From Doryteuthis pealeii (lineage: Eukaryota > Mollusca > Cephalopoda > Myopsida > Loliginidae): 64,000 bases of DNA. A model generated the notes under the pieces. The model saw only the letters and a program-made list of their open reading frames with translations. It had not been told where the DNA came from and made no database searches. Location: contig CM042142.1 in NCBI GenBank assembly GCA_023376005.1, positions 49,105,051 through 49,169,050 of the forward strand, given 5' to 3'. Position 1 is the first letter of the stretch. Each line of letters begins with the position of its first letter. Below, piece by piece: positions 1 through 10,352 of the stretch. The translations under genes and the position numbers were made by a program.

Positions 1-111
1 CTTTATTCTTTTTTATTTAAATGTGTATCTTATCTGCTAACAACTACAGTATATATAGAGAGCTGAAAATAAGACTCATTAGATAAAGCATCTTTTTTAT
101 TTTTTATTCCC

Positions 112-275
112 AGCATTTGTTGATTGGTTGGTTGGATCTTATGGCATGCCAACTCTTATTGGATTATTTTATGCTGAAGACGTTTTTTGTTTTATTCATT
201 CTTGATGCATACTCAATTTTTTAAAACACATTTTGTTCTATTTAACCCATAGATTGGACCCTAATACTCTGCCCC
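112..275 (-). repeat. R1 retroposon, 3'-tail fragment
   Basis: Partial copy of the dispersed R1 family. It carries the tail-side block (GGCATGCCAACTC then TATGCTGAAGAC) and the segment TTTAACCCATAGAT, then stops. A second copy with the same block starts directly after it, so two tail ends lie head to tail. Strand is given in the inferred retroposon direction, with the GGTTTGG-like tail as the 3' end. Confidence 0.6.
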
Positions 276-863
276 AGCATTTGTTCTTTTCTTTCTTTAT
301 TTTTGGATTTTACAGCATGTCAACTCTTGTTGGGTTATTTTATGCTGAAGACATCTTTTATTCATTCTTGATGGTTATTCACAAAGCTTTTTAAACAAAT
401 TTTTTAAAAACTCATTTTTTCTATTTAATCCATAGGTTCAGAGTGGACCTGGGAGTAATGCAATAAAGGGGTACTCCATACTCCCCAGAGCTCCAAATCG
501 AAACTTCACTATTACAGTTTAATGTCATACACAGGACACTAAGACCCTCAGCCACTGCCTTCTAGCACATATATGATAAAAAGGGTTGGAGACTTGTCAT
601 AAAGGCCCAAGGTGTTGGAACAATCATATAGATGCTAGGGCTTGACATGACCACCAGATTGATCAGAGGGGGGCTCTCTGACTGCCTGTTAAGCCTAAGT
701 AAGAGCAAAAGTGGAGTTGCAAGTCATGGACTGCTCAGCCACCAGCATTCCATCCTTAAGCATCACAGGTTGCCACAGCCAACAGGTGGCCCCATTGAGA
801 GGGTCTTACAGACGTGCAGTCAGCATCTTCTACTGCCCCAGCAGACAGGGTGGCTCAGTATTT
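276..863 (-). mobile_element. R1 retroposon, near full length
   Basis: About 590 bp matching other R1 copies (for example 2241-2810 and 25848-26412) along its whole length. Shared landmarks are TTTAACCCATAG, GAGTGGACC, CACCGCCTTCTAGCACATA, CATATAGATGCTAGGGCTTG, CCGATTGATC-like text and GACAGGGTGG. The family has one constant end (tail with the GGCATATCAACC block) and a variable opposite end, as expected of 5'-truncated retroposons. No reading frame persists. Short ORFs through it are not conserved between copies. Confidence 0.7.
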
Positions 864-919
864 GTAAAGAAAAAGAAGAAGAATTCAGCACGTATTGAAT
901 AATTCATTTGTCTGAATTT

Positions 920-1420
920 TTTAGATGTATTATTTATATTTTTCGGACTGTTCTTATTTTTATCGAAACATATACAAACAACATTTCAGCCGTTGTACCC
1001 TCTGGCCTTCTTCAGGTGTACCTTGTCTGTCTGGGCATAGGCTGAATCATCACTATGCTCAGACGGACAAGGTACACCTGAAGAAGGGCAGAGGGTAAAC
1101 ATTGTGTTTCTATATATCATGATAAAGATGAGGACCACAGTCCAAAGAAAGAAAAAAATCAGTTTGAATAGTTTGTATTACTAACTGATCAGAAGTTACA
1201 AAACAAATGAGATCAGAAAGTTTATCCTAAATAAATAAATTTGGACAAAGTACAACTGAAGAAGGCTGGAGGGTACAACGTTCGAAACATGTTTCTATAT
1301 ATCACAATAAAGATAAGGACCACAGTCCAAAAAATTAAAATAGTAGAATAATTTATTTTAGTAACTGATCAGAAGTTACAAAATAAATGAGATCAGCAAT
1401 TTTATCCTAAATAAATAAAT
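920..1420. repeat. Palindromic CTTCTTCAGGT repeat and 178-bp tandem duplication
   Basis: An inverted repeat has arms at about 992-1040 and 1053-1103. CCTTCTTCAGGTGTACC on one arm answers GGTACACCTGAAGAAGG on the other. Part of it is then duplicated in tandem: GGACAAGGTACACCTGAAG at 1065 and GGACAAAGTACAACTGAAG at 1243 start two units of about 178 bp (1065-1242 and 1243-1420). Both continue through TATATATCA, GGACCACAGTCC, CTGATCAGAAGTTACA and CCTAAATAAATAAAT. Relatives lie at 12895-13010, 32575-32795 and 59505-59735. Confidence 0.75.
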
Positions 1421-1831
1421 TCTTAAATATCTAGTAAAGGACAAGGTACATGCAATAAATTCCAAGCTAAGACGGCTTAAAATGACAAACAAATCCAGAC
1501 AAGTTTTGTAATCTTTTAACTATTTTTTTAAAAAATTAAACAAAGTTACTAATATATATAAAACTAGGTCCTGACTTTGTGCCAGTCTTTATATTTTATA
1601 ACAACGAATGTTTAAATTACGACAGAAATTAATACATAAATGAACCTTGAATTTTTGTATATTTTTATGCAAATAAAATTATTGAACAGATTTTTTTTTT
1701 TTTTAAACATGCACCTGTGGTTACTTGGAAAGAATATACTCATATTTGTGGCATAAAAAGTGTTTTAAAAAAAGTTTTAAAATTAACTTGTAGTATGGCC
1801 AAATCAAATCAGTATGGGGTTTATAGTTCCA

Positions 1832-2100
1832 CTAGAAGGGGTTATTCAGCGTCACCTGGATAAAGGGGAGAAATACCTGGTGTACTGATTTGTTTACTTT
1901 TAAGATTCACAAATGCTGGACATTTTTAATTTCTAAATATTTTTTAATATAAATCAGATATTCATAATTTTTGCACAAAAAGCAAAAACCAGTGATATCT
2001 AATGTGTATGTATATTTACTTTGTCATTGATTGTTTTATTTTCGTACTTTCATCCAGACATATATACATAAACACCAACTGTCTTTTATATATGTATAGA
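1832..2100 (-). mobile_element. Non-autonomous Helitron H1, copy 1
   Basis: On the minus strand the element starts TCTATACATATATAAAA after an A. It ends with a hairpin (stem TTATCCAG / CTGAATAA, loop GTGACG), then CCCCTT, then CTAG followed by T. A 5' TC, a 3' hairpin a few bases before CTAG, and insertion between A and T are the Helitron hallmarks. The interior is AT-rich and matches the H1 copies at 3719-4033 and 43080-43890. No Rep/helicase coding is present, so it must depend on an autonomous partner. Two stem changes relative to the 43-kb copy are compensatory. Confidence 0.75.
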
Positions 2101-2240
2101 TGAGTATAGGTAAACAAACTGTTAAAAAAAAAGACACTGTGGTCATTTACTAAGCTTAGCTTAGTTTGATACAAAGAACTTATAAGGTACCTAGTGAGAA
2201 TCAAACAATGGTCAAGCTCCATGCTACAAAGCAGCCTAGG

Positions 2241-2810
2241 TTTGGTTTGGTTTGTTTTACGGCATATCAACCTCAGTGGGTCATTTAATGCCAATAAAGT
2301 TGTGAAATAAATCAGTTCTTAATGGATAATACAAATTTTTTTTTAAAATACATTTTTCTATTTAACCCATAGATGGGACCCTAACAGGTACTACCACACC
2401 GGGTCAGAGTGGACCAGGGAGCAATGGTGATGAAGGGGTGCTCCACATTCCCCAAACCTCTAGAATTGGAACCTCACCATCAGATAGAGTTTAATGTCAT
2501 TCCCAGGACATGTAGACCCTCAGCCACCGCCTTCTAGCACACGTATGATAAAAAGTGTTGAGGCTTGCTATAAGAGCAATAGGGTTGGGGCAATCATATA
2601 GGTGCTAGGGCTTGACATGATCGGGGGGGGGGGGCATCTCCGACCACCCGTCTAGCCCAAGAAAAGCCTAAAGTGGAATATTGCAAGTCATGGACTGCTC
2701 AGTCACCTGGGTTCTATCCTTAAGCCTCACGGGTCGCCACCCACGGCCAACAGGTGGCCCCATTACCTCGGTGCAGTCGGTGCATTCTAACGCCCCACCT
2801 GACAGGGTGG
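2241..2810 (-). mobile_element. R1 retroposon, long copy
   Basis: It begins at the tail side with TTTGGTTTGGTTTG and the GGCATATCAACCTCAGTGG block, and runs to GACAGGGTGG. It includes a 12-bp G run near 2622. It is one of the best preserved copies and was used here as a reference for R1. Two overlapping short ORFs on opposite strands (2668-2884) lie in its non-tail end. They are not conserved as reading frames in other copies. Confidence 0.75.
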
Positions 2811-2964
2811 ACAAAACATCCATTGTAGTTAGAAAAGCAATCAACGCAGATTGGTTCAAAAATCTTGCCAAAATCTATTACTGATATTGTAAATAATATT
2901 TAGGCAGAAACATTTTTTTTTAATGGAATTAAGAGGCAATAAAATTGATAGGATTATCAGTAAT

Positions 2965-3568
2965 ATCTATATATTAATACGTATGTTCCTAAATCTTCTG
3001 TCCAATATCATCCTGCAACACTCACTGGGCTGAATGAGACCTTCCAAATCGTCCAAGATGCAATGTAAAAATATAAATCCAGATTAGTGTCGCTTAATCG
3101 CAGATTTCATATTTGTCCCATTTTATTTCACCCAATTCTAAAAAAGAAACATTCCAAATTGTCTTGCGTCACTTAAATGCCTAATGAATTGAAAAAGTTA
3201 CATGTTTGTTTTATTTGTAATATTGAAATTGTGAATTACGGAATATATTTTGGTAATTTTGATTTTATGACGTCCTGGCCTCCTGCCCGAATTTACACTG
3301 TTTAAGCGAGCCAGTGTCAGGCAAATTTCCAGCCCAGCTTAGATATTTTCCGAGTCACGTTTGTGTCACTTTTTTGTCTGCAAATTAATTTAGATATCTT
3401 AAATGCCTCCCCGCAAGATTTTTATCGGCAAATCAATGTAAATATTTTACAAACCCATTTTTCAGAAAGAGCGAGAGAGGGTTAAATCAAGCTTTTTACA
3501 TAGTGAATTATTCTGCAATAGCTATTAAGTAAACATATCAAACGTCGTAATAATCAAATTATTATACT
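2965..3568. repeat. R2 dispersed repeat, copy 1
   Basis: About 600 bp that reappears in direct orientation at 18645-19270. Shared text runs from GTTCCTAAATCTTC through ATCATCCTGCAACAC, CCCATTTTATTTCACCCAATT, GAAACATTCCAAAT, GCGAGCCAG, CAGGCAAATTTCCAGC and AGAAAGAG to ATTAAGTAAA. No terminal inverted repeat, poly(A) tail, tRNA-like box or reading frame was found. It may be an unclassified element or a fragment of a duplicated locus. Confidence 0.7.
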
Positions 3569-3718
3569 GTGATATATCCACAGGTCCTGCTAGTACATAG
3601 ATAATACTGTAATAACCACAAGTAGCCATACTGATTTGGAATTTTTCTTTTCTTTTAATTTTCAATTGTTTTAAAGAAAATAAACCCAGCAAAGTAGCTT
3701 CTCCATTCTCTCAATACA

Positions 3719-4033
3719 TCTATCTATACATATATAAAGGGTAGTTAGTGTGTATATATGCATGTCTGGATGAACTACGAAAATATAACAATTAACAACA
3801 AAGTAAATATATATATATATACACATTAAATATCACCAGCTCCTATGAATAATGAAGATTTGATTTATATTCGAAGATGTTCAAAAATTAAAATATACAT
3901 AGAAATAGCATTGAAATTCTACTTAAAATGTCCAACATTTGTAAATCCCAAAAGTAAACAAATCAATACACAAGGGTTTTTTTGGGGGCTCACCCTCCAG
4001 TCTACCCAGCCAACGCTGAATAGCCACTTCTAG
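3719..4033 (+). mobile_element. Non-autonomous Helitron H1, copy 2
   Basis: It starts TCTATCTATACATATATAA directly after an A and ends CTACCCAG-CCAACG-CTGAATAG, then CCACTT, CTAG and a T. The same 5' TC and 3' hairpin plus CTAG architecture is seen on the minus strand at 1832-2100. The stem carries two mismatched pairs, so this copy looks older or less constrained. The interior shares the CATGTCTGGATGAA-type segment and an AT-rich core with other H1 copies. It has no coding capacity. Confidence 0.75.
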
Positions 4034-4059
4034 TATGATATAAAAAATCAAGCTATATG

Positions 4060-4408
4060 CAGTGGTTACCCTGACTTATGAGCTTTTCTGAGTTACGAGC
4101 TATCACTCAGTCAATTTTTTTTTTAGTTGCAAGATAAAATTTGAGGTATGAGCAAGCACCAGGTATGCTTATGTTAGTAAATTCACTAAAAACATAAAAA
4201 AAAATTTTTTTAAATTAAACATCAAAAACATATTACATTCTATTTTATTAGGTTTAGTGCTATTTTTCTATATTTAAAAAACATAACAAAAGAAAAAAAA
4301 AAAAAAGAAAGAAAAATCGGGGGGGGGGGTCAGAACAGATCTAATGGCCTTTCAGGTTATTTCAATGGGGAAAATTGATTTGACATACAAGGAAGTTGAG
4401 TTACATGT
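4060..4408. mobile_element. Decayed hAT-like MITE (CAGTGGTTACC end)
   Basis: It begins CAGTGGTTACCCTGACTTA and then carries GAGTTACGAGCTATCACTC. It ends near TTCAATGGGG...GACATACAAG...GAGTTACATG. This alternation of GACTTAYGAG / GAGTTACGAG motifs with a CAGTGG terminus is the pattern of a widespread animal hAT-type non-autonomous family. The right terminus is eroded and no 8-bp duplication could be read. A poly(A) run and a 10-bp G run interrupt the middle. The family assignment is from memory of the motif only. Confidence 0.4.
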
Positions 4409-4782
4409 GTGAGTGAGTGCATGCGCGCTCACACACAAGCCTGTCATAATGAGATTTTTACTAAAGTAATACAAGAATAAAGCAATTTCCAGTTCAGTTT
4501 GCAACACGATAATTGGGGGGGGGGTGCTGAATGCTATATTTTAATCATACTAATTCTCCAGATAACGTAACTATAAAATGCTAATTAGAATGTTTCACTC
4601 TTAAATAGGAGCATCAATATCATCATGGACCACTGTTACAATGGGAACCGATCGAGTTTACAAGTCGCTTCATAGATGATAAAAACCATCTGTTTTTTTT
4701 TTTGTTTTTGTTTCTTTAAATTCAGAAAAATTAAGATGACATTTTTAGTAGCTGAATTGCCATGATTTGCTGGAATGATCAC
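4409..4782. other. No gene seen
   Basis: AT-rich spacer with a short GTGAGTGAGTGCATGCGCGC segment, an 8-9 bp G run near 4517 and a T run near 4695. Nothing recognisable was found on either strand. Confidence 0.5.
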
Positions 4783-5239
4783 AGAAATACTCTTGGTTTT
4801 GGTTTGGTTTACGGCATATCAACCTCAGTGGGTCATTTAATGCTGATAAAGTTTTGAAATAAATCAATTCTTAATGGATAATACAAATTTGTTTATAAAC
4901 TCATGTTTTTCTATTTAACCCATAGATGGGACCCTAACAGGTACTACCACTCCAGGTCAGAGTGGACCAGGGAGTAATGGTGATGAAGGGGTACTCCATA
5001 TTCCCCAAACCTCCAGAACTGGAACCTCACCATCAGATAGAGTTTAACGTCATTCCCAGGACATGTAGACCCTCATTCACCGCCTTCTAGCACCCATATG
5101 ATAAAAAGGGGTTGGGGCTTGCCATAAGGGCAATAGGGTTGGGAAAATCATATAAGTGCTAGGGCTTGACGTGACCAGCCGATTGATCGGAGGGGACCTC
5201 TCCGACCACCCGTCTAGCCCAAGATAGAAATACTCTTGG
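4783..5239 (-). mobile_element. R1 retroposon with 14-bp target-site duplication
   Basis: R1 sequence from TTTTGGTTTGG to CCGTCTAGCCCAAGAT is bracketed by a perfect 14-bp direct repeat, AGAAATACTCTTGG, at 4783-4796 and 5226-5239. A duplication of that length is typical of LINE-type target-primed reverse transcription, not of a DNA transposon. The copy lacks the far end present in 2241-2810, which fits 5' truncation with the GGTTTGG side as the 3' tail. This is the clearest evidence for how R1 moves. Confidence 0.85.
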
Positions 5240-5407
5240 TAAAGTTATTGATCCCAATTGGGCTATATACATGAATAATGTGTACTTGCCAAAACCACTC
5301 AGAAAAAAAAAAATTCACTTTTTTATTGCAATAAATGAATAAAAAAAAAATAAAAAAATAAGAACAGATAAATGAAAACCAGTTAATAACTCCACAATAT
5401 CTGTATA

Positions 5408-5674
5408 GAGATGCTGATAATTACGCATCCTGCATCCCTAACACAGTAAAATCGTATCCATGTGTCCCAGTGTTTTTCTTTTTTCTTCCCTCACAATTTC
5501 AAGCTAACTGTAAATACATTTCAATAGTTTCTTAGAAATGAATTACACAAGAGAGGTTACTTACAATCTATTAAAAAACTTTAGTTAGGACCCATACATT
5601 TTCCCCGGGGACTCATTCAAAGCAAATATGTGCGTCCCAGGACACACTGAATTAAAAAGCTATCAGCATCACTG
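5408..5674 (+). mobile_element. T6 TIR element, copy 1
   Basis: Ends read GAGATGCTGATAA at left and CTATCAGCATCACTG at right, an inverted terminal repeat of about 13-15 bp. TGTATA flanks both sides (5402-5407 and 5675-5680). The first two bases expected from the other copies (CA or TA) are missing or absorbed in the duplication. The interior is shared with 14185-14523 and 17137-17424 (for example AATAGTTTCTTAGAAATGAA). It is non-coding. Confidence 0.75.
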
Positions 5675-5685
5675 TGTATAAATCA

Positions 5686-5922
5686 TAGGAGTGGCCTATT
5701 ATTGGTATCAGCCAGATAGCAAGGGAGTCTATACCATTTTCACTAGCACTAGACCAAGGAGATTGTTTTTTTAGAGGTTGAGGTGGATCGCCACACCTAC
5801 CATCAGCTCCTCACTTTACCGCACAGATCCCTGTGTTACTCATACACCAAGTTGGCGAGGTCCAGTATCAAACCAGGAACCTTGTAGTTCCCAGGCGGAT
5901 GCTCTACCAACTGAGCTAAACT
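5686..5922 (-). mobile_element. SINE-B (tRNA-like head)
   Basis: On the minus strand the right end reads TTTAGCTCAGTTGGTAGAG, a box A, followed about 35 bp later by GGTTTGATACTGG, a box B. The body then passes GTATGAGTAACACAGGG, GTAAAGTGAGGAGCTGA and GGGAGTC-like text found in the copies at 33040-33292 and 59028-59275. A head derived from a tRNA with a conserved unrelated body is the usual SINE layout. The head does not fold as a complete tRNA, so it is not called as a tRNA gene. Confidence 0.75.
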
Positions 5923-8204
5923 TAATATATTCAAGAAACAGGATATCAAAAAGGAAGAAGGACAATGCAGATGGTTTTTATAAAGTCATTTTTTTTTCTT
6001 TTTTAAGAAAATAACTGCATTTATTGAAAAAAAAAAAAAAAAAAAAATGGAAGGCTAACCCAAGTTAAACTAGTAAACTATACTGAAAATATAATACAGA
6101 TATTGAAGTTTTTAGGGAAAAAAAACAGTCACAAAGATGATATCCTAACAACTGTATTATTTTCAACATCTCATGTACCAATCACGTCTTGACTTTCGTC
6201 TTCACTTGTACCAATCACGTCTTGAACTTTCAAAATGAACGCTGATAAATTATGAGCCTTATTCTTCATACACAATTCCAACTCAAGTCATTTAAAAACA
6301 TCTATCACCGTTTAAACAAAAAATTATTTTTCTTTCCTATTATATTGTCCTGGGGAAGGTTTAACATAAAGAACCAAAATGTTTAAGCATAGACGTCAAC
6401 ATCAAAATAAATTCATCTTTTTTTGGGGGAATACTGTTTTTCTATTTTTCTGTCTGTGTGTGCGACAGAGAATTTGGAAGGCATGAGACAGAATCAAATG
6501 GACAGTCACTAGCAACAACTTCAGTTCTAGAGATCTTCTGTGGAAGAGATTTTTATCTCGAAATATTTAACACAGGTTAACAAACACCACCATAGTTACC
6601 CTCTTTTTCTTTACACTTACATTGAAAAACCAACAAATCAAATATTTGTGTCTGGAGGGCACATATTTTTGCTAGTATTCTTAATATTTACAACAATTTC
6701 ATTTTACCATGAGCAACATACATTTAAGTATATGTTTTTTGTTTTGTTTTGTTTTGGTAAAAACAAATTAACATTCAACTAGATTTTTTTCATAAAATTA
6801 TTTGTATCCATTAAGATTTATATAAATAGATTGTCAATAAATAAATTTTTAAAAAGTAGATGCTTAAGTAACTAATTGCCATAATACATGATTTTAGCGT
6901 ATCCATAGTGATTGTCAGGTCACTCAAAGAGAATGACTGATACTAGGCAACCAAGTACTACCAGGTCTCCCATTGGGTTTACCTAATGAGGAGGGTGGCT
7001 AGACAGCTGACAGAATGAAAAATGAGACCTTCCAAAGGGTGGATGAACCTTTGTGGGGCCAACAGCCATCTAGCATATATGTGATGTAAAACAAGAAAGG
7101 CATCCCTTACATCAAAGCCTGGTCTATCCAACTCTCCTAAACTTCACCTTGCTACTGGATCCAGAAGGGGATGTCATGAGAGTGGGATTTGGACCTGGGT
7201 AGCCCCTTACTCATCTAAATTTACAGATGTGTATTTGGGCTGGGTAATGACAATGAGAGAGAGAGAGATAAGAGAGAGAGTAGCAACACCTGCAGTTTTG
7301 TTGATTGTGTTGGACATTGCCAAATTTCAACCTTAATCAGTTTAAAACGCAATTTCTCGCGTTTTACTGGTCCAAACTTTAAAATATTTATACGGTTGGA
7401 AAGAAAAGAAAATAATCTTTCTAAATATGTAATTTATATGTGGTTTTTATCCATTGAATTACTTTTTACGTCGAGTTAAAATAGTATTTTGCTTAACCGT
7501 CAGGGTTTCTTCATCAAACTTTCAATTTAAAAAAAAAAAATTAAAAAAACAACTTAAAATTACGAGAAATGTAAACAAAACTTAGCACATGTGGACCGGC
7601 TTTGTGTAAAAACATATGTAAATAGGTATTCTATTTCTTGTATGTAATTCAACATAGGCGTTTAGAAATGTATTTTTAAGTTCAAAGTCATGTTATATAT
7701 GTGTATACATGCAGTATTAAAATGAAAATGTTGAATAATCTTGTGGTTAATTTAAAAAACTGCTATTGGTACCTCTTATTCTCTAAATGATTGGTTACAG
7801 CATAGAGATACATACAATTTGAGTGCATAATCAGAAAGGACATACAATATTATATAAGAATGCCAAATTTTCTCAAAATTGCTATAAAAATAAAGAAATG
7901 GTGGAGAAATTATTGAATTTTTTGTTTTGAATTGGTCTGTGATTTGATTTTTTTTTTTTTAACAAAATCACATCCACTTTTGTACCCCAATTTTGGGCTT
8001 TAAATTCTCATAACTTTTGAACCACTGGGAATATTTGCATAATTCAAACAGTTCTGAACTCCATTTGCACAGCTCTGTTTAAATTAATATGATTAAATAA
8101 CAATAACCTCAAATTAAAAATATAAAAAAAATCAACTGGGTGTGCTATTATTATTTGATTAGAAAAATCAGCATTTGCATTAACTCAATGTATCCAAAAT
8201 AGGT
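5923..8204. other. Gene-free AT-rich stretch
   Basis: No element with readable ends and no credible ORF. Contents include A/T runs (6029-6047, 7530-7560, 7948-7961), an imperfect local repeat of CCAATCACGTCTTGA near 6180 and 6220, and a (GA)n run near 7255-7280. A more complex segment at about 6890-7225 could be an unclassified repeat: its minus strand has a box-B-like CCAGGTCCAAATCCC but no convincing box A. A YTTTCTTCAAT-type host feature was looked for and not found. Confidence 0.5.
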
Positions 8205-8265
8205 CAGTTGGTGTTTAATGGCATATCAACCCTAGTGGGTTATTCAGTGTCAGATTTTTATATAT

Positions 8266-8329
<64 letters not shown>

Positions 8330-8445
8330 ATTTGTTTAACTTCATGTGAATTAATAGATTGGTAAAAATAACTTTTATGTTAATTGGTTGGTTATTTTGT
8401 TTAATGACATACCAACCCTTGTGGACCATCCAATGCCAAATCCTG
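8205..8445. repeat. R1 tail relics around a (TA)n(TG)n microsatellite
   Basis: Two short R1-tail matches, GGCATATCAACCC near 8220 and GACATACCAACCC near 8405, flank a (TA)n block followed by a (TG)n block at about 8258-8330. Microsatellites seeded at retroposon tails are common. The minus-strand ORF that crosses this block is only low-complexity translation. Confidence 0.65.
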
Positions 8446-8507
8446 TCTTTCTGTACATATATGATTTGTAAACAAACAGTTTGTTGGTAAATATTTTGGT
8501 TTGGTTT

Positions 8508-8702
8508 TATAAAGTGGTAGAAATTATTTGTTAGATTGTTAATTAACTTTGTGTGTATAAACAAACTGCTAGAAATAATTTTCATTAACTTTATGTGTAT
8601 CAATCAATTAAAAGAAATAACTTCATGGGTGTTAACAAACTGGTGGTTATGTTATATTTTTCATAAACTTTATGTTTATAAACAAATTGGTAATTCTGAA
8701 AT
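8508..8702. repeat. Imperfect ~40-bp tandem repeat
   Basis: Four to five units of about 40 bp share AACTTTRTGTGTATAAACAAAYTGGTARAAATAA. Unit starts lie near 8540, 8583, 8624 and 8661, and a relative lies at 8335-8372. The units are diverged. ORFs on both strands here only reflect the repeat. Confidence 0.6.
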
Positions 8703-8740
8703 AAATTATATTTCTTATATAGGTAAGGAAAGTAATGCAA

Positions 8741-9013
8741 TATGTCTTGTTTGGTTTGGTTTGATTTTGTTTTACAGCATATCAACCTCAGTGGGTCATT
8801 TAATGCCAACAAAGTTGTGAAATAAATTAATTCTTAATACAATTCTGTTTATAAACTCATGTTTTTCTATTCAACGCATAGATGGGACCCTAACAGGTAC
8901 TACCACTCCGGGTCAGAGTGGACCAGGGAGCAATGGTAATGAAGGGGTGCTCCACATTCCCCAAACCTCCAAAACTGGAACCTCACCATCAGATAGAGTT
9001 TAACGTATGTCTT
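8741..9013 (-). mobile_element. R1 retroposon, short copy with 8-bp duplication
   Basis: R1 tail-side sequence at 8749-9005, from GTTTGGTTTGG to AGATAGAGTTTAACG, sits between direct repeats TATGTCTT at 8741-8748 and 9006-9013. It ends about 220 bp earlier than the 4783-5239 copy. The constant end is again the GGTTTGG side, supporting 5' truncation during retroposition. Confidence 0.75.
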
Positions 9014-9094
9014 ATTTAGCAAACTGTCTTTATAATGGAAATTTGGAGGATAAATATGCACTTTCATTACACTACTGAGCACCATGCATTAAGA

Positions 9095-9229
9095 CAGGGG
9101 TCCACAACAAGGACCATCTATGCAGCCCTACAAACTTTCAAAATTTTCACCTCGCCTTTTGATGTTGAGTGTGAAGAAGTACCATTACAACTGCAGATGG
9201 AACTCATTGATCAGAAAATATGGTCCAGG
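9095..9229 (+). pseudogene. hAT transposase fragment (ZBED/GTF2IRD2-like type)
   Basis: A plus-strand reading frame includes FKIFTSPFDVECEEVPLQLQ followed by MELID. The pattern [F]-x-x-PF-x-V-[DE]-x-x-x-x-P-x-x-LQMELI-[DE]-L is a recognisable signature of hAT-superfamily transposases of the ZBED5/GTF2IRD2 group, just before the C-terminal dimerisation domain. Only about 45 codons remain. The expected LQCD continuation is lost, the reading frame runs straight into a SINE-A insertion, and no upstream BED finger or catalytic block is present. It is therefore a dead fragment. The identification rests on this short motif and not on a search. Confidence 0.6.
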
Positions 9230-9246
9230 TTTCTTGTAGTGACCAC

Positions 9247-9487
9247 CCCAAGCGGAGTTCTAACAGGTTTGAATTCAGAGTTTTCCTTCTCCTAGACTGG
9301 TTGCCTAACCAAGGTTAAAGAGCCCAGTCTGTCCTACTATTTACCCATAGCTGGAAGGAGAGTAGTTGGATTCATACCTTTCCCAAGGGTATTTAGCGCT
9401 ATGTGAACTGTAGCTTCATTCAGGATTTGAACTCGGATCAACAAGTCCATTTCCTACAACTTTAACCATTAGACCACGCACCTCCAA
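9247..9487 (-). mobile_element. SINE-A
   Basis: The minus strand reads GGAGGTGCGTGGTCTAATGG (box A region), CAAATCCTGAAT (box B region), AATACCCTTGGGAAAGGTAT, TAGCTGGAAGG-like text, CCAGTCTAGGAGAAGGAAAA and CTGAATTCAAACCTGTT. The same order is seen in at least ten other copies in the window. The head is tRNA-derived and the shared body is about 200 bp. This copy interrupts the hAT fragment just upstream. Confidence 0.85.
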
Positions 9488-9825
9488 CTAAATTTGATGG
9501 TTCTAATCTTAGCTTTACACACAATTGTGCTAGTTTCTACAAGGTGAAGTTGGTTGGTTCAAATGGTAGAAAATTGACAGAGCTCAAAAACTTAGTGATA
9601 AAGAAGATCATTACATTTATGTACAATTGTAGTGTATGACTTATCTACAAATATTGGGATGGTAAAAAGGTTGGAAAATTATTTCAAATCTTAAAATCCT
9701 TAATTGAAAAAAGACACAAAAATGTTCATAAAATGTATTTTGTATTTTTTTTAAAGAAAACTATTAGTAAATAGCACTTTAATAACATGCTTATTTTGAA
9801 TGTTATGCAGTGATATTTTCTTTCA

Positions 9826-9897
9826 GCCTAGTTCAGGATTTGAACTCTGGTCGACGAGTCCATTTCCTACGACTAACCATTACACTATGCAGCTCCA
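9826..9897 (-). mobile_element. SINE-A head only
   Basis: The minus strand reads GCATAGTGTAATGGTTAG and GAGTTCAAATCCTGAAC, that is boxes A and B, and the SINE body is absent. It is the mirror image of the head of the full SINE-A at 10078-10352. Confidence 0.8.
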
Positions 9898-10077
9898 CAA
9901 CATTACTTCATAGGCTTATATGAATTAAAAATAAATTAAATTCATATGAATGTTTATCTATTTTTTTTTTTAATTTTTAAAATTTTTATTAAAAAAAAAA
10001 TTTTTTTAAAAAAAAGATAAAAATTCATATGAATTTAATTTATTTTTAATTCATGTAAGCCTATGAAGTAATGTTGT

Positions 10078-10352
10078 GGAGCTGCATAGTGTAATGGTTA
10101 GAGTCGTAGGAAATGGACTCGTCGACCAGAGTTCAAATCCTGAACTAGGCTGTTTGCATTTTCATACAGCACTAATACCCTTGGGGAATGTATTCTTCCA
10201 CCTACTCTCCCTCCAGCTATAGGTAAATAGTAGGGAAGACTGGGCTCTTTAACCTTGGCTAGGTAACCAGTCTAGAAGGAAAACTGAATTCAAATTCAAC
10301 TCTGCTTAAGAAATTGACCTTGTGTCACATCCTGATCATGTGGAGGGCTCGA
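10078..10352 (+). mobile_element. SINE-A, full length
   Basis: Box A TAGTGTAATGGTTAGAG, box B GAGTTCAAATCCTG, then CACTAATACCCTTGGGGAA, CTCCAGCTATAGGTAAATAG, CTTTAACCTTGGCTAGG and TGACCTTGTGTCACATCC, ending at GAGGGCTCGATAAATATAG. It lies in the right arm of the 9773-10433 inverted repeat. Confidence 0.85.

Noticed and set aside
632..902. Overlapping plus-strand ORFs of 88 and 63 codons
   Set aside because: They lie in an R1 copy and their frames are not kept in other R1 copies.
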